Shown here: one piece after another, positions 41,120-54,391 of the stretch | Layout of the letters: each line of letters opens with the position of its first letter | Position numbering within the stretch: position 1 is the stretch's first letter | Source: Zoogloea ramigera | Lineage (GTDB): Bacteria > Pseudomonadota > Gammaproteobacteria > Burkholderiales > Rhodocyclaceae | Assembly: GCF_006539865.1 (NCBI RefSeq) | Contig: NZ_BJNV01000007.1 | Span: 62,001-126,000, forward strand | Length of the DNA stretch: 64,000 bases | Reading direction: 5' to 3' | Notes under the pieces: generated by a model | Told to the model about the DNA's origin: nothing | The model's input: only the letters and a program-made list of their open reading frames with translations | The model's database searches: none | Translations under genes and position numbers: made by a program

Positions 41120-41149
41120 TTGCCCGAACTACCCGCGGCGGGCTATAAT
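41120..41149 (+). promoter_or_regulatory. Sigma-70 promoter candidate for carAB
   Basis: TTGCCC (41120-41125), an 18-base spacer and a perfect TATAAT (41144-41149) lie between the hybrid kinase and carA. A start near 41156 would leave a ~99-base leader before the GTG of carA. Confidence 0.7.
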
Positions 41150-41164
41150 TGAAAAGTTTCATAG

Positions 41165-41195
41165 CGGGATGGCCGTTCAGGCTGATCCCGTTTTT
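41165..41195 (+). terminator. Terminator-like hairpin in the carA leader (candidate attenuator)
   Basis: CGGGAT (41165-41170) pairs with ATCCCG (41185-41190), with a possible inner GCC/GGC stem, and is followed at once by T5. It begins about 9 bases after the predicted carA transcript start. It could attenuate carAB, or could terminate upstream transcription if a second carA promoter lies downstream. Confidence 0.6.
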
Positions 41196-41254
41196 CATGT
41201 GTGGCCCGGCCGCACATGCTTGCCGTCCAATCAAAAGATTTCGAGGAGTTCACC

Positions 41255-42397
41255 GTGTCAGCTTTCCCGCCCGCCATTCTTGCTCTTGCCGACGGGACGG
41301 TGTTTTACGGAAAGGGTATCGGGGCGCTAGGTGTAACGACCGGTGAGGTGGTGTTCAACACCTCCATGTCCGGTTACCAGGAAATCCTCACCGACCCGAG
41401 CTACTGCCGCCAGATCGTCACTCTCACCTATCCGCACATCGGAAACACGGGCATCAACCGCGAAGATTGCGAGGCCGGCAAGGTCTACGCCGCGGGCCTG
41501 GTGATTCGTGATCTGCCCCTGGTGGCGTCGAACTGGCGCTCGGAGCAGTCGCTGGATGCCTACCTCAAAGCCGAAAACATCGTCGCCATTGCCGGTCTGG
41601 ACACCCGCAAGCTCACCCGCATCCTGCGTGAAAAGGGTGCCCAGGGTGGCTGCATCATGACGGCCGCCACGGCGGCCGAACTGAATGCCGATGCCGCCAT
41701 CGCCCAGGCCCGCGCCTTTCCGGGGCTGGCAGGCATGGACCTCGCCAAGGTTGTGTCTGCCACCGAGTCCTACGAATGGACCGAAGGCGAGTGGAAGCTG
41801 GGTGAGGGCTATGTGCCCCAGCAAAACGCGCGCTTCCATGTGGTGGCCTACGACTATGGCATCAAGCGCAACATCCTGCGCATGCTCGCCGAACGAGGCT
41901 GCCGCCTGACCGTGGTGCCGGCCCAGACGCCCGCTGCCGAGGTGCTGGCGATGAATCCGGATGGCGTCTTCCTGTCAAACGGCCCCGGCGATCCGGAGCC
42001 CTGCGACTATGCCATTACCGCGATCCGCGAAATCCTCGCCAAGGGCGTGCCGACCTTCGGCATCTGCCTTGGCCACCAGCTGCTGGCCCTGGCCTCCGGC
42101 GCCCGCACGCTGAAGATGAAATTTGGCCACCACGGTGCCAACCACCCGGTCAAGGATCTCGATTCCGGCCAGGTGCTGATCACCAGCCAGAACCACGGTT
42201 TCGCTGCGGACGCCGCGACGCTGCCGGCCAACGTGCGGACGACCCACGTGTCCCTGTTCGACGGCAGCCTGCAGGGCCTGGCCCGCACCGATGTGCCTGC
42301 CTTCTCGTTCCAGGGGCACCCTGAGGCCAGCCCGGGTCCCCACGACGTGGCCTACCTGTTTGATCGATTCATTTCGCTGATGGAGGCGAAGGGCTGA
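41255..42397 (+). CDS. carA: Carbamoyl-phosphate synthase small (glutaminase) subunit
   Basis: CarA hydrolyses glutamine and channels ammonia to CarB for arginine and pyrimidine synthesis. The 380-residue protein starts [18 protein letters not shown] and has [21 protein letters not shown] and the class I amidotransferase triad region FGICLGHQL (Cys) and [13 protein letters not shown] (His, Glu). GTG 41255 is chosen because GAGGAG lies six bases upstream and the family N-terminus begins there; in-frame ATGs at 41201 and 41216 are less likely. carB follows after 71 bases. Confidence 0.95.
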   Translation: MSAFPPAILALADGTVFYGKGIGALGVTTGEVVFNTSMSGYQEILTDPSYCRQIVTLTYPHIGNTGINREDCEAGKVYAAGLVIRDLPLVASNWRSEQSLDAYLKAENIVAIAGLDTRKLTRILREKGAQGGCIMTAATAAELNADAAIAQARAFPGLAGMDLAKVVSATESYEWTEGEWKLGEGYVPQQNARFHVVAYDYGIKRNILRMLAERGCRLTVVPAQTPAAEVLAMNPDGVFLSNGPGDPEPCDYAITAIREILAKGVPTFGICLGHQLLALASGARTLKMKFGHHGANHPVKDLDSGQVLITSQNHGFAADAATLPANVRTTHVSLFDGSLQGLARTDVPAFSFQGHPEASPGPHDVAYLFDRFISLMEAKG

Positions 42398-42468
42398 AGC
42401 CGATCCTTGCGCAGGCGCGCTCCGGCGCGCCGTATTCCGCTAATCCGCTTTCCTGCCCCTGAAGAACC

Positions 42469-45689
<3,221 letters not shown>

Positions 45690-45693
<4 letters not shown>

Positions 45694-46166
45694 ACAAGGT
45701 TCCTCTGACTGTTGCCGGGGCTGAAAAACTCCGGCAAGAACTCCACCGCCTGAAAACCGTGGATCGCCCTGAGGTGATCGCTGCGATCGCTGAGGCGCGC
45801 TCCCACGGCGATCTGTCGGAAAACGCCGAATACGATGCGGCCAAGGAGCGCCAGGGCTTCATCGAGGGGCGGATTCGCGAAGTGGAGAGCAAGCTCTCCA
45901 ATGCGCAGATCATCGACCCCAAGCTGCTCGATGCGGACGGCCGCTGCGTTTTTGGTGCGACGGTCGAGCTCGAAGATCTGGATACGGGTGACATGGTTAC
46001 CTATCAGATCGTCGGGGATGACGAGGCGGACATCAAGGACGGCAAGATTGCGATCAGTTCGCCGATCGCTCGTGCGCTCATCGGGAAGTTTGCCGGTGAC
46101 GTGGCCGAGGTTCAGGCCCCGGGTGGCGTCCGTGAGCTTGAGCTGATCGACGTCCGTTACGTCTGA
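45690..46166 (+). CDS. greA: Transcription elongation factor GreA
   Basis: GreA rescues backtracked RNA polymerase by stimulating transcript cleavage. The 158-residue protein has the N-terminal coiled coil with the acidic tip ([34 protein letters not shown]) and the C-terminal FKBP-like domain ([29 protein letters not shown]). It overlaps carB by 4 bases and precedes a DUF4149 gene by 10 bases; carAB-greA is a common proteobacterial order. Confidence 0.97.
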
Positions 46167-46176
46167 CCCATCGATC

Positions 46177-46638
46177 ATGCAGCGGGTTGCCGAGCACCTT
46201 TACAGCATCGCCATAACCCTCTGGGTCGGCGCGTTGTGGGCGATCGGCTACCTTGCAGCTCCAGTCCTGTTCAGGCTCCTGGACGACAGGGCCTTGGCGG
46301 GGCGCGTTGCGGGCGAGATGTTCACTTACGTTGCCTGGCTGGGCATTGCAGCAGCGGCCTATCTGCTCGTCTTCGTGGCCTTGCGCAAGGAAGGCGGAGC
46401 TTTCCGGAGCAGCGTTTTCTGGCTGGTGCTGCTGATGCTTCTCCTGACGGTCGCAGGCTATTTTGGTGTTCAGCCGATCCTGGCTCAGTTGAAAGCGGAT
46501 TCATTTCCGCGTGAGGTGATGGAAAGTGCCTTGCGTGATCGCTTCGTTGCCTGGCACGGGGTGTCGAGCGTTGTTTATCTTGTTCAGAGCCTGCTCGGCC
46601 TGATGCTGGTCGCATTGCAGGGGCGCGGGCTGCGCTGA
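46177..46638 (+). CDS. DUF4149 family membrane protein
   Basis: The 153-residue protein has four hydrophobic segments (about 8-30, 47-70, 78-100, 125-148). The start LYSIAITLWVGALWAIGYLAAPVLF and the late FVAWHGVSSVVYLVQSLLGL match DUF4149/TMEM205-like proteins, whose function is unknown. It is transcribed with greA and converges with yhbY across 21 bases. Placement between greA and yhbY is typical of betaproteobacteria. Confidence 0.82.
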   Translation: MQRVAEHLYSIAITLWVGALWAIGYLAAPVLFRLLDDRALAGRVAGEMFTYVAWLGIAAAAYLLVFVALRKEGGAFRSSVFWLVLLMLLLTVAGYFGVQPILAQLKADSFPREVMESALRDRFVAWHGVSSVVYLVQSLLGLMLVALQGRGLR

Positions 46639-46659
46639 CCGCGGCCCTGCGTGGTCCGA

Positions 46660-47106
46660 TCAGTCGGCCGGATTACGCCGGCTTTTGTTCGGAGTTGCGA
46701 ACCAGTGGGTCTTGCGGGGGGCTTTTGCGGTCAAGGACGCAATGCCGCGACGGGCAGAAAGTGCCTTGGCAGACTTCGCCTTTGAGACCGCTTTCTTGGG
46801 GCGCTCGGTGACGCTGCCCGCGGAGACCTCTTCCGCACGCTTTTCCCGCCACACGATCAAAGTCTTGCCAATGTGCTGGACAGCGGCTGCCTGGAGTTCG
46901 GTGCAGACGGTTTGCATGATCGAGTCCCGGTGGGAGCGATCTTCGCCATAGACACGAATCTTGATGAGTTCGTGAGCCTGGAGAGCGTGGTCGATCTCCT
47001 TGAGCACGGAAGGCGTGAGCCCATTGCTGGAGACGCTGACCACCGGGTGCAGGTGGTGCGCCTGCGCACGAAACGCTCGCCGCTGAGCCGGCGTGAGTTC
47101 AATCAT
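46660..47106 (-). CDS. yhbY: CRM-domain RNA-binding protein YhbY
   Basis: YhbY binds pre-50S ribosomal particles. The ~148-residue product has an N-terminal CRM domain: LTPAQRRAFRAQAHHLHPVVSVSSNGLTPSVLKEIDHALQAHELIKIRV, with GEDRS in the conserved loop. The last ~50 residues are Lys/Ala/Arg-rich and absent from the ~97-residue E. coli protein, probably an RNA-binding tail. ATG 47106 suits the family; ATG 47118 and 47124 are also in frame. It is divergent from rlmE. Confidence 0.9.
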   Translation of the reverse strand: MIELTPAQRRAFRAQAHHLHPVVSVSSNGLTPSVLKEIDHALQAHELIKIRVYGEDRSHRDSIMQTVCTELQAAAVQHIGKTLIVWREKRAEEVSAGSVTERPKKAVSKAKSAKALSARRGIASLTAKAPRKTHWFATPNKSRRNPAD

Positions 47107-47144
47107 TTTAAAACCCATTGACAAAAGGGCATAATTGTACCCCG

Positions 47145-47765
47145 ATGAAGCGTACCAAGACCAGCAAATCCTGGATGGCAGAGCATGTCAATGATCCTTT
47201 CGTCCAGCGTGCCAAGTCCGAGGGCTGGCGTGCCCGTGCAGCCTACAAACTGATGGAGATCGACGACAAGGATAAGCTGATCCGTCCAGGAATGATTGTC
47301 GTGGATCTGGGCGCCGCGCCGGGCTCCTGGAGCCAGGTCGCGAACAAGCGGGTGGGTGAGGTGGGCCGGGTCTTTGCGCTCGACCTGTTGCCCATGGAGC
47401 CTATCCCGGGTGTCGAGTTCATGCAGGGCGATTTCCACGACGAGGAGTTCGTCGAACGGTTCGAAGAAATTCTGGGTGGTCGTCAAGTGGACCTTGTAAT
47501 GTCCGACATCGCACCCAACATATCGGGTATCCCCAGCAGTGACCAGGCAAGGTCTGTGTATCTTGCGGAGCTTGCGCTGGATTTTGCCCAGAAACACCTC
47601 GCGCAAGGCGGGCGCTTCCTGGTGAAGGTCTTCCAGGGGGAAGGGTTCGACGCCTTTCGCAAACAGATGGAAAACGAGTTCAAGTCTGTGCTGGTGCGCA
47701 AGCCCCAGGCGTCCCGGGGCAGAAGTTCGGAAGTCTATCTGCTGGGCTCGGGCAAGCGTGCCTAG
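47145..47765 (+). CDS. rlmE: 23S rRNA (uridine-2'-O)-methyltransferase RlmE (FtsJ)
   Basis: RlmE methylates U2552 of 23S rRNA, a late 50S assembly step induced by heat in E. coli. The 206-residue protein starts [36 protein letters not shown] and has the SAM motif [26 protein letters not shown] and [10 protein letters not shown] from the K-D-K-E tetrad. ftsH lies 115 bases downstream, the conserved rlmE-ftsH pair, but has its own candidate promoter. Confidence 0.96.
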   Translation: MKRTKTSKSWMAEHVNDPFVQRAKSEGWRARAAYKLMEIDDKDKLIRPGMIVVDLGAAPGSWSQVANKRVGEVGRVFALDLLPMEPIPGVEFMQGDFHDEEFVERFEEILGGRQVDLVMSDIAPNISGIPSSDQARSVYLAELALDFAQKHLAQGGRFLVKVFQGEGFDAFRKQMENEFKSVLVRKPQASRGRSSEVYLLGSGKRA

Positions 47766-47807
47766 GCGGGGAAGGGCATCATTGTCTCCTTTAATGATGA
47801 CGATGAT

Positions 47808-47836
47808 TTGATCGATCGAACGATCGGACATAGAAT
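47808..47836 (+). promoter_or_regulatory. Sigma-70 promoter candidate for ftsH
   Basis: TTGATC (47808-47813), 17-base spacer, TAGAAT (47831-47836), 44 bases before the ftsH GTG. The spacer contains two CGATCG palindromes separated by AA. No sigma-32-like sequence was seen here, unlike ftsH in E. coli. Confidence 0.5.
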
Positions 47837-47880
47837 CAGTCTACAAAGTTGTAGCTCATGTCGGGCTGTCAAGGAATCGC

Positions 47881-49773
47881 GTGAACAATCTATTCAAGAA
47901 TCTTGCGATCTGGTTGGTGATCGGCGTCGTGCTGATGACCGTTTTCAACCAGTTCAACACTCGCCAGGCCGCCCAGAACTCGGTCGAATACTCCCAGTTC
48001 ATGGAGGACGCCAAACAAGGCAAGGTCGCCAAGGCGGTCGTGGATGGCCGTACCGTCAGGGCAACCACCCAGGATGGACGGCAAGTTACGGTCTACACGC
48101 CCGGTTTCCAGGATATCTGGATGGTGGGTGATCTGATGCGTTACGGGGTCAAGGTCACGGCGGCGAAGCCCGAGGAGGAGCAGTCCTTCCTCATGAACAT
48201 CTTCGTTTCCTGGTTTCCGATGATCCTGCTGATCGGTGTCTGGGTCTTCTTCATGAGGCAGATGCAGGGGGGCGGGCGCGGCGGCGCCTTCTCCTTCGGT
48301 AAATCCAAGGCCAAGATGCTTGACGAGACGGCCAACACCGTCACGTTTGCTGATGTTGCCGGTTGTGATGAAGCCAAGGAGGAAGTTGGCGAACTCGTCG
48401 AGTTCCTGCGAGATCCCTCCAAGTTCCAGAAGCTGGGCGGGCACATCCCGAAGGGTGTGCTGATGGTGGGTTCGCCGGGTACCGGCAAGACTCTGCTCGC
48501 CAAGGCGATCGCCGGCGAGGCGAAGGTGCCGTTCTTCTCTATCTCCGGTTCCGATTTCGTTGAGATGTTTGTCGGCGTCGGCGCGGCGCGTGTCCGCGAC
48601 ATGTTCGAGCAGGCCAAGAAGCAGGCGCCCTGCATCATCTTCATCGACGAGATCGACGCAGTGGGTCGTCAGCGTGGCGCCGGGCTGGGTGGCGGCAATG
48701 ACGAGCGTGAGCAGACCCTTAACCAGCTGCTCGTCGAAATGGATGGTTTCGAAGGCGTCTCTGGCGTCATCGTGATTGCCGCAACCAACCGTCCTGACGT
48801 GCTCGATCCTGCGCTGCTTCGTCCGGGTCGATTTGATCGGCAGGTGGTCGTGCCGCTGCCGGATATTCGTGGTCGGGAGCAGATTCTGCGGGTTCACATG
48901 CGCAAGGTGCCCATCGCGCCCGATGTGGATGCGATGATCCTGGCGCGCGGTTGCCCGGGCTTCGCTGGCGCCGATCTTGCCAATCTGGTGAACGAGGCGG
49001 CGCTATTCGCCGCGAGAGGCAACAAGCGCCTCGTGGACATGGACGATTTTGAACGCGCCAAGGACAAAATCATGATGGGCGCCGAGCGGCGTTCGATGGT
49101 CATGCCCGAGGAGGAGCGTCGCAATACGGCCTTCCACGAGTCGGGTCATGCAGTGGTGGCCAAGTGCCTCACCAAGACCGACCCGGTTCACAAGGTCACC
49201 ATCATTCCGCGTGGCCGCGCCCTGGGCGTGACGATGCAGCTCCCCGAGCAAGATCGCTACAGCCAGGACCGCGAGCGTCTGCTGCAGACCATCGCGGTGC
49301 TCTTCGGTGGCCGGATCGCCGAGGAAATCTTCATGAATCAGATGACCACGGGTGCTTCCAACGACTTCCAGCGCGCCACCGACCTGGCCCGGCGGATGGT
49401 CACCCAGTGGGGTATGTCCGACAACCTCGGCCCGATGGTTTATGGTGAGGAAGAGGGCGAGGTGTTTCTGGGCCGTTCGGTGACGACTCACAAGAACATG
49501 TCGGAAGCGACGCTGCAAAAGGTCGACGCCGAGATCCGGCGGATCCTTGACCAGCAGTACGCGCTGGCACGTCGGCTCATCGAGGAAAACCGTGACAAGG
49601 TAGAGGCGATGACTGCGGCGCTGCTCGAGCTCGAGACCATCGATGCGGATCAGATCAACGACATCATGGACGGCCGGGCTCCCCGTGCGCCCAAGCCCTC
49701 GTCTCAGACCCCGCGTCGGCCGAGTGACGATTCGCCGGGGGCTGCGCCGACGGCGGCAGCACCCGCAGCCTGA
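47881..49773 (+). CDS. ftsH: ATP-dependent zinc metalloprotease FtsH
   Basis: FtsH degrades membrane and regulatory proteins (sigma-32 and LpxC in E. coli). The 630-residue protein has two membrane segments (about 5-23 and 104-125) around a periplasmic loop, the AAA module with Walker A GSPGTGKT (198-205), Walker [17 protein letters not shown] and the second region of homology, and the zinc site HESGH (His419). The C-terminal ~30 residues are Pro/Ala-rich. The start is GTG 47881. A terminator follows. Confidence 0.97.
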   Translation: MNNLFKNLAIWLVIGVVLMTVFNQFNTRQAAQNSVEYSQFMEDAKQGKVAKAVVDGRTVRATTQDGRQVTVYTPGFQDIWMVGDLMRYGVKVTAAKPEEEQSFLMNIFVSWFPMILLIGVWVFFMRQMQGGGRGGAFSFGKSKAKMLDETANTVTFADVAGCDEAKEEVGELVEFLRDPSKFQKLGGHIPKGVLMVGSPGTGKTLLAKAIAGEAKVPFFSISGSDFVEMFVGVGAARVRDMFEQAKKQAPCIIFIDEIDAVGRQRGAGLGGGNDEREQTLNQLLVEMDGFEGVSGVIVIAATNRPDVLDPALLRPGRFDRQVVVPLPDIRGREQILRVHMRKVPIAPDVDAMILARGCPGFAGADLANLVNEAALFAARGNKRLVDMDDFERAKDKIMMGAERRSMVMPEEERRNTAFHESGHAVVAKCLTKTDPVHKVTIIPRGRALGVTMQLPEQDRYSQDRERLLQTIAVLFGGRIAEEIFMNQMTTGASNDFQRATDLARRMVTQWGMSDNLGPMVYGEEEGEVFLGRSVTTHKNMSEATLQKVDAEIRRILDQQYALARRLIEENRDKVEAMTAALLELETIDADQINDIMDGRAPRAPKPSSQTPRRPSDDSPGAAPTAAAPAA

Positions 49774-49794
49774 TAAGTAACATTCGTGTAGTTC

Positions 49795-49827
49795 AGGGGC
49801 CGGCTCGACGCCGGCCTCTTCATTTTT
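49795..49827 (+). terminator. Rho-independent terminator after ftsH
   Basis: A ~9-10-bp GC-rich stem (one G-U) with TCGAC loop is followed by TTCATTTTT. It lies 22 bases past the ftsH stop and just before folP. Confidence 0.75.
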
Positions 49828-49836
49828 GAGGCTTAA

Positions 49837-50688
49837 ATGAGTTCTTCCATTCTCGCCTGTGGCCGTTTTCAGCTTGATATGTCGCAACCGAAGATCATGG
49901 CGATCATCAACGTCACGGCAGATTCATTTTCGGGTGATGGCTGCCCCGATCTTGGCAGCGCGCTGCTTGCCGCTGAGCGTGCAGTCAAGGAGGGGGCCGA
50001 GATTCTCGACATCGGTGGTGAGTCGTCCCGTCCTGGCGCGACAATGGTTTCGGAGCAACAGGAGCTGGACAGGGTTGTTCCGCTGGTCGAGGCGCTCGCG
50101 CCCCTCAACATCCCTTTGTCCATCGATACGGTGAAGCCTGCGGTGATGCGGGAGTCGATTCGTGCGGGGGCCGATCTGATCAATGATATTGCGTCATTTC
50201 GGGCGCCTGGTGCGCTCGATGCTGTGTGCGGCAGCTCTGCGGCGTTGAGCGTCATGCACATGCAGGGTGAGCCCGGTACCATGCAGCTGGCGCCGAGTTA
50301 TCGTGACGTCGTTGCCGAGGTTCGAAGTTTTCTCGATGAGCGGGTGCGCGTGCTGCTTGACAATGGTGTCTCGCGGCAGCGCATCGTGGTCGATCCGGGT
50401 TTTGGTTTTGGCAAGACGCTGGATCATAATCTGGCACTGTTGCGACACCTTGAGGTGTTCGGAGAGAGTGGCTTTCCGGTCTTTGTGGGGGTGTCACGCA
50501 AGACGATGCTCGGAGCGATCACGGGGCGCGACGTGCGCGAACGCGTGTTTGCCGGCGCGGCAGCGGCCTTGCTGGCAGTCCAGCGGGGGGCACGAATCGT
50601 CCGGACTCACGATGTTGCCGCGACGCGTGATGTTTTGCGCGTATGGATGGCGGTGGAGGCAGACAGGCCGCCCGGCCTTGCGGCATAA
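49837..50688 (+). CDS. folP: Dihydropteroate synthase
   Basis: FolP condenses p-aminobenzoate with the pterin pyrophosphate; it is the sulfonamide target. The 283-residue TIM barrel has MAIINVTADSFSGDG (pterin-binding loop), EILDIGGESSRPGATMV, DTVKPAVMRESI, DPGFGFGKTLDHNLALLRHL and GVSRKTMLG. The canonical loop reads NxTPDSF-DGG; here Ala replaces Pro. The ftsH-folP-glmM order is conserved, though a terminator separates ftsH. glmM follows after 35 bases. Confidence 0.96.
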   Translation: MSSSILACGRFQLDMSQPKIMAIINVTADSFSGDGCPDLGSALLAAERAVKEGAEILDIGGESSRPGATMVSEQQELDRVVPLVEALAPLNIPLSIDTVKPAVMRESIRAGADLINDIASFRAPGALDAVCGSSAALSVMHMQGEPGTMQLAPSYRDVVAEVRSFLDERVRVLLDNGVSRQRIVVDPGFGFGKTLDHNLALLRHLEVFGESGFPVFVGVSRKTMLGAITGRDVRERVFAGAAAALLAVQRGARIVRTHDVAATRDVLRVWMAVEADRPPGLAA

Positions 50689-50723
50689 TGCTAAAATCAT
50701 GAAAGAGCCTGTGCGAGGGTAAG

Positions 50724-52076
50724 ATGTCTAGAAAGTATTTTGGTACCGATGGCGTACGTGGTTGTGTCGGGGAAGCGCCGATTACGCCGGATTTCTGTTT
50801 GCGTCTGGGCTATGCGGCCGGCAAGACGCTGGTTGCACGCGAACACCTGCGGCCTGGTGATCGTCCCGCGGTGATCATCGGAAAGGACACCCGCATCTCC
50901 GGATACATGCTCGAGTCGGCCCTCGAGGCTGGCTTCGCGGCGGCGGGTGTCGATGTCTTCCTGGCAGGTCCTTTACCGACGCCGGCGATCGCATACCTTA
51001 CTCGGGCGCTGCGCCTGCAGGCCGGTGTGGTGATTTCTGCGTCCCATAACCCCTTCGAGGATAACGGGATCAAGTTTTTCTCGGCGGCAGGTACCAAGTT
51101 GCCTGATTCCGTCGAGCTCGAGATCGAAGCACGGCTCGATGAGCCGATGGGGTGCGAGCCGTCTGCGCGCCTCGGCAAGGCTCAGCGCATCGATGACGCG
51201 CGCGGGCGTTATGTCGAATTCTGCAAGAACACCTTCCCGAATGAGCTCGACCTGCGTGGCATGAAGATCGCGCTCGACTGCGCACACGGTGCTGCGTACA
51301 CCGTCGCGCCCAAGGTTTTCCACGAACTCGGTGCAGAACTCGTGCTGGTGGGGGTTGAGCCCAACGGCATGAACATCAACGACAAGGTGGGTGCAACCTC
51401 TCCCCAAAGCATTCGGGACGCAGTGCTGAGCAGTGGCGCCGATCTTGGCATCGCGCTGGATGGTGACGGCGACCGGATCATCATGGTCGACGGAAAGGGC
51501 GGGGTCTACGACGGCGACAAGCTGCTTTACGTGATCGCCAAGGCTGCCGTTGCGGCGGGCGGCGCGAACGGTGTCGTCGGCACCCTGATGAGCAATCTGG
51601 GTTTCGAGCACGCGGTCGGCCGACTCGGGCTTCCGTTTGCACGCGCCAAGGTGGGTGACCGCTATGTGCTTGAGTTGATGCACGCCAACGGCTGGAAGCT
51701 GGGGGGCGAAAACTCCGGTCACATCATCTGCCTGGATCGCCACACCACGGGGGATGGGATCATCGCCGGTCTTCAGGTGCTGGCTGCGCTGCGCCAGCAG
51801 AATGCCAGGCTCGAAGACATGTGCGCAGACCTCACTTTCTATCCGCAGAAGCTTGTCAATGTGCCGATCAAACCGGGTTTTGCGTGGGCAGACAGCGAGG
51901 CGATTGCTGCTGCCGTGACGGCGGCCACTGCCGAGCTTGCTGACAAGGGGCGTGTGTTGCTGCGCCCCTCTGGAACCGAGCCCTTGCTGCGTGTGATGGT
52001 CGAAGGTGACGATGGTGCAATGGTCGATCGCCTTGCCCATGGACTGGCTGAGGTTGTGAGGGCTGCCGCGAACTGA
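50724..52076 (+). CDS. glmM: Phosphoglucosamine mutase
   Basis: GlmM interconverts glucosamine-6-phosphate and glucosamine-1-phosphate for UDP-GlcNAc, feeding peptidoglycan and lipid A. The 450-residue protein starts [20 protein letters not shown], has the catalytic phosphoserine in [11 protein letters not shown] (Ser107), metal-binding [23 protein letters not shown] and the late [23 protein letters not shown] precedes the ATG. It ends the folP-glmM unit before the pst promoter region. Confidence 0.97.
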   Translation: MSRKYFGTDGVRGCVGEAPITPDFCLRLGYAAGKTLVAREHLRPGDRPAVIIGKDTRISGYMLESALEAGFAAAGVDVFLAGPLPTPAIAYLTRALRLQAGVVISASHNPFEDNGIKFFSAAGTKLPDSVELEIEARLDEPMGCEPSARLGKAQRIDDARGRYVEFCKNTFPNELDLRGMKIALDCAHGAAYTVAPKVFHELGAELVLVGVEPNGMNINDKVGATSPQSIRDAVLSSGADLGIALDGDGDRIIMVDGKGGVYDGDKLLYVIAKAAVAAGGANGVVGTLMSNLGFEHAVGRLGLPFARAKVGDRYVLELMHANGWKLGGENSGHIICLDRHTTGDGIIAGLQVLAALRQQNARLEDMCADLTFYPQKLVNVPIKPGFAWADSEAIAAAVTAATAELADKGRVLLRPSGTEPLLRVMVEGDDGAMVDRLAHGLAEVVRAAAN

Positions 52077-52082
52077 AGTTGC

Positions 52083-52127
52083 TGCATTGCGACATGTAAC
52101 AAATCTGAAATTTTCGAGTCGTAGAAT
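52083..52127 (+). promoter_or_regulatory. pstS promoter region with possible Pho-box-like element
   Basis: TAGAAT (52122-52127) suits a -10 box. The usual -35 position lacks a good hexamer but holds GACATGTAACAAATCTG (52091-52107), which loosely recalls PhoB half-sites (CTGTnAT type). Activator-dependent promoters typically look like this. The Pho-box assignment is tentative. Confidence 0.35.
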
Positions 52128-52226
52128 TCGCCCGGTGTTAGATCTGCTATGCGTGATCTGACGCCGGGTTTTTTGCTTCAGGCCGTCAGTTTTTTCTTGC
52201 GGCTCACCTCTACGATGGAGAAATTC

Positions 52227-53264
52227 ATGCAAGGTTTCATTCGCGCCTGTTCGTTTGTTGTTGCCCTGGGTGGTGCTGGTGTCGCACAGGCTGTTGACAT
52301 TACCGGTGCAGGGGCGACGTTCCCGTATCCCATCTACTCGAAGTGGGCCGAGATTTACAAAGCCAAGACCGGTTCCGGCCTCAACTATCAGTCCATCGGC
52401 TCTGGCGGTGGCATCAAGCAGATCAAGTCGAAGACCGTTGATTTCGGCGCGTCTGACATGCCCTTGAAGGCTGAAGATCTCGAGAAGGATGGTCTGGTTC
52501 AGTTCCCGGCGGTGATCGGCGGTGTGGTGCCGGTGGTCAACCTCGAAGGTGTGGCGCCGGGGCAGATGAAGATGACCGGCACGCTGCTGGCCGACATCTA
52601 CATGGGCAAGGTCAAGAAGTGGAACGATCCGGCGATCGCTGCGCTCAACGCCGGTGTAAGGCTGCCGGACGAGAACATCACTGTTGTCCGTCGTGCTGAT
52701 GGTTCCGGCACGACTTTCCTCTTCACCAACTATCTCTCCAAGGTTTCGACCGACTGGAAGGACAAGGTTGGCGCCGGTACCGCGGTGCAATGGCCGGAAG
52801 GTGTGGGCGGCAAGGGTAACGAGGGTGTGGCCTCTTATGTTCAGCGTATCAAGGGTGGCATCGGCTACGTGGAATACGCCTACGCCAAGAAGAACAAGAT
52901 GATCCACCTGGCCATGAAGAACAAGGCGGGCGAGTTCGTTCAGCCGGACGACCTGACTTTCCAGGCTGCTGCGTCGTTTGCCGAATGGAGCAAGGTGCCT
53001 GGCTTCGGCGAGATCCTCACGGAGCAGCCGGGCAAGACCAGCTGGCCGATCACCGGCGCAAGCTTCATCCTGATGCACAAGGTGCAGGCCGATCCGGCCA
53101 AGGGTGCCGAGGTGGTGAAGTTCTTCGACTGGGCCTTCAAGAACGGCCAGAAGACCGCTGAGGAGCTCGATTACGTGCCGCTTCCCCCGGTTCTGGTGAA
53201 GCAGATCGATACCGCTCTGCGCGCTTCCCTCAAGGATGCTTCCGGTAATCCGGTCATCAAGTAA
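52227..53264 (+). CDS. pstS: Phosphate ABC transporter substrate-binding protein
   Basis: PstS captures phosphate in the periplasm. The ~345-residue precursor has a signal peptide ending VAQA, then VDITGAGATFPYPIYSKWAEIYKAKTG, YQSIGSGGGIKQI, DFGASDMPL and RRADGSGTTFLFTNYLSKV, the ligand-binding segments of PstS. ATG 52227 has GGAG six bases upstream; ATG 52215 is the alternative. It heads pstSCAB; a large hairpin separates it from pstC. Confidence 0.95.
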   Translation: MQGFIRACSFVVALGGAGVAQAVDITGAGATFPYPIYSKWAEIYKAKTGSGLNYQSIGSGGGIKQIKSKTVDFGASDMPLKAEDLEKDGLVQFPAVIGGVVPVVNLEGVAPGQMKMTGTLLADIYMGKVKKWNDPAIAALNAGVRLPDENITVVRRADGSGTTFLFTNYLSKVSTDWKDKVGAGTAVQWPEGVGGKGNEGVASYVQRIKGGIGYVEYAYAKKNKMIHLAMKNKAGEFVQPDDLTFQAAASFAEWSKVPGFGEILTEQPGKTSWPITGASFILMHKVQADPAKGAEVVKFFDWAFKNGQKTAEELDYVPLPPVLVKQIDTALRASLKDASGNPVIK

Positions 53265-53279
53265 TTTTTTGTCCGAACT

Positions 53280-53313
53280 GGATGGGGCGGCTGCGAGGCG
53301 GCTTGCCCCATCC
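53280..53313 (+). other. Hairpin in the pstS-pstC spacer
   Basis: A perfect 9-bp GGATGGGGC/GCCCCATCC stem with a 16-base loop starts 16 bases after the pstS stop and is followed by GTGTTTTA. It resembles a partial terminator or a 3' stabiliser that would let pstS exceed pstCAB. Confidence 0.65.
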
Positions 53314-53347
53314 GTGTTTTAGTGCTGAATCAACACGGTGAGCTGCA

Positions 53348-54391
53348 ATGTCTTCCTATAGCACTGCTCTTGGAGCGGGAGGCCCGGCGGGTCAAGGCCT
53401 GGCGGGCTCCAGCGAGGCTGGTGGCGTTAAAAACCCGGAGCCTTCGCGCGATCGAATGCGTGCGCAACGTTTCCAGGATGCGCTTTTTCATCAGCTCACG
53501 CGTTTCTTTGCCTTTCTGGTTCTGGCGATCCTCGTTGCCATCCTCGCCTCCCTGTTTTACGGTGCCTTGCCGGCGCTTAAAGAGTTTGGCGCGGGCTTTC
53601 CGTTCAGCGCAGACTGGAATCCGGTGCTGGACAAGTTCGGCGGCCTGATTTCGGTTTACGGCACCTTGAGTACGTCTCTGATCGCCTTGCTGGTGGCGGT
53701 GCCGGTGAGCTTCGGGATCGCCCTGTTTCTTACCGAATTGTGCCCGCCGGCCTTGCGCGCACCGCTCGGCGTGGCGGTTGAATTGCTCGCGGCCGTGCCC
53801 AGCATCATCTATGGCATGTGGGGCTTGTTCGTTTTTGCGCCGCTCTTTGCCGACTACATTCAGCCGCTGCTGAGCGGAACCTTGGGTCAGTTGCCGTTTG
53901 TCGGCGTCTTGTTCCAGGGGCCGCAGAACGGTATCGGCATCCTTTCCGCTGGTCTGATCCTGGCGGTCATGGTTATTCCGTTCATCGCCTCGGTGATGCG
54001 CGATGTCTTTGAAGTGGTGCCCGGCATCCTCAAGGAGTCTGCCTACGGGCTGGGGGCGACGACCTGGGAGGTGGTGTGGAACGTGGTTCTGCCCTATACC
54101 CGTGTAGGTGTCATCGGTGGCGTGATGCTCGGCCTGGGCCGGGCGCTCGGTGAGACGATGGCCGTGACCTTCGTCATCGGCAACGCCCATCGCATCAGCC
54201 CTTCGCTCTACGAGGCGGGCAACAGCATCGCTTCTACGCTGGCAAACGAATTCGCTGAGGCTTCATCTGACCTGCACGTCGCGTCCCTGATCGCGCTGGG
54301 CTTGATCCTGTTCTTCGTGACCTTCGTCGTGCTGGCGATTTCCAAGATTCTGCTGATGCGTCTGCAGCGCAGCGAAGGGGAGAAAACCTGA
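53348..54391 (+). CDS. pstC: Phosphate ABC transporter permease PstC
   Basis: PstC and PstA form the membrane channel for phosphate import. The 347-residue protein has a ~45-residue cytoplasmic N-terminus and six membrane segments; [27 protein letters not shown] and the coupling-loop region [50 protein letters not shown] are diagnostic. The stop and the pstA ATG share one base (TGATG). Confidence 0.95.
   Translation: MSSYSTALGAGGPAGQGLAGSSEAGGVKNPEPSRDRMRAQRFQDALFHQLTRFFAFLVLAILVAILASLFYGALPALKEFGAGFPFSADWNPVLDKFGGLISVYGTLSTSLIALLVAVPVSFGIALFLTELCPPALRAPLGVAVELLAAVPSIIYGMWGLFVFAPLFADYIQPLLSGTLGQLPFVGVLFQGPQNGIGILSAGLILAVMVIPFIASVMRDVFEVVPGILKESAYGLGATTWEVVWNVVLPYTRVGVIGGVMLGLGRALGETMAVTFVIGNAHRISPSLYEAGNSIASTLANEFAEASSDLHVASLIALGLILFFVTFVVLAISKILLMRLQRSEGEKT

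Noticed and set aside
47106-47145. TTGACA at 47118-47123 and symmetric -10-like sequences in the yhbY/rlmE gap
   Set aside because: The CATAAT box is only six bases from TTGACA, so they cannot form one sigma-70 promoter; divergent promoters probably overlap here but cannot be assigned.
50973-53078. 701-codon antisense frame spanning glmM and pstS
   Set aside because: It crosses two conserved genes and the intergenic promoter region; treated as a chance open frame.
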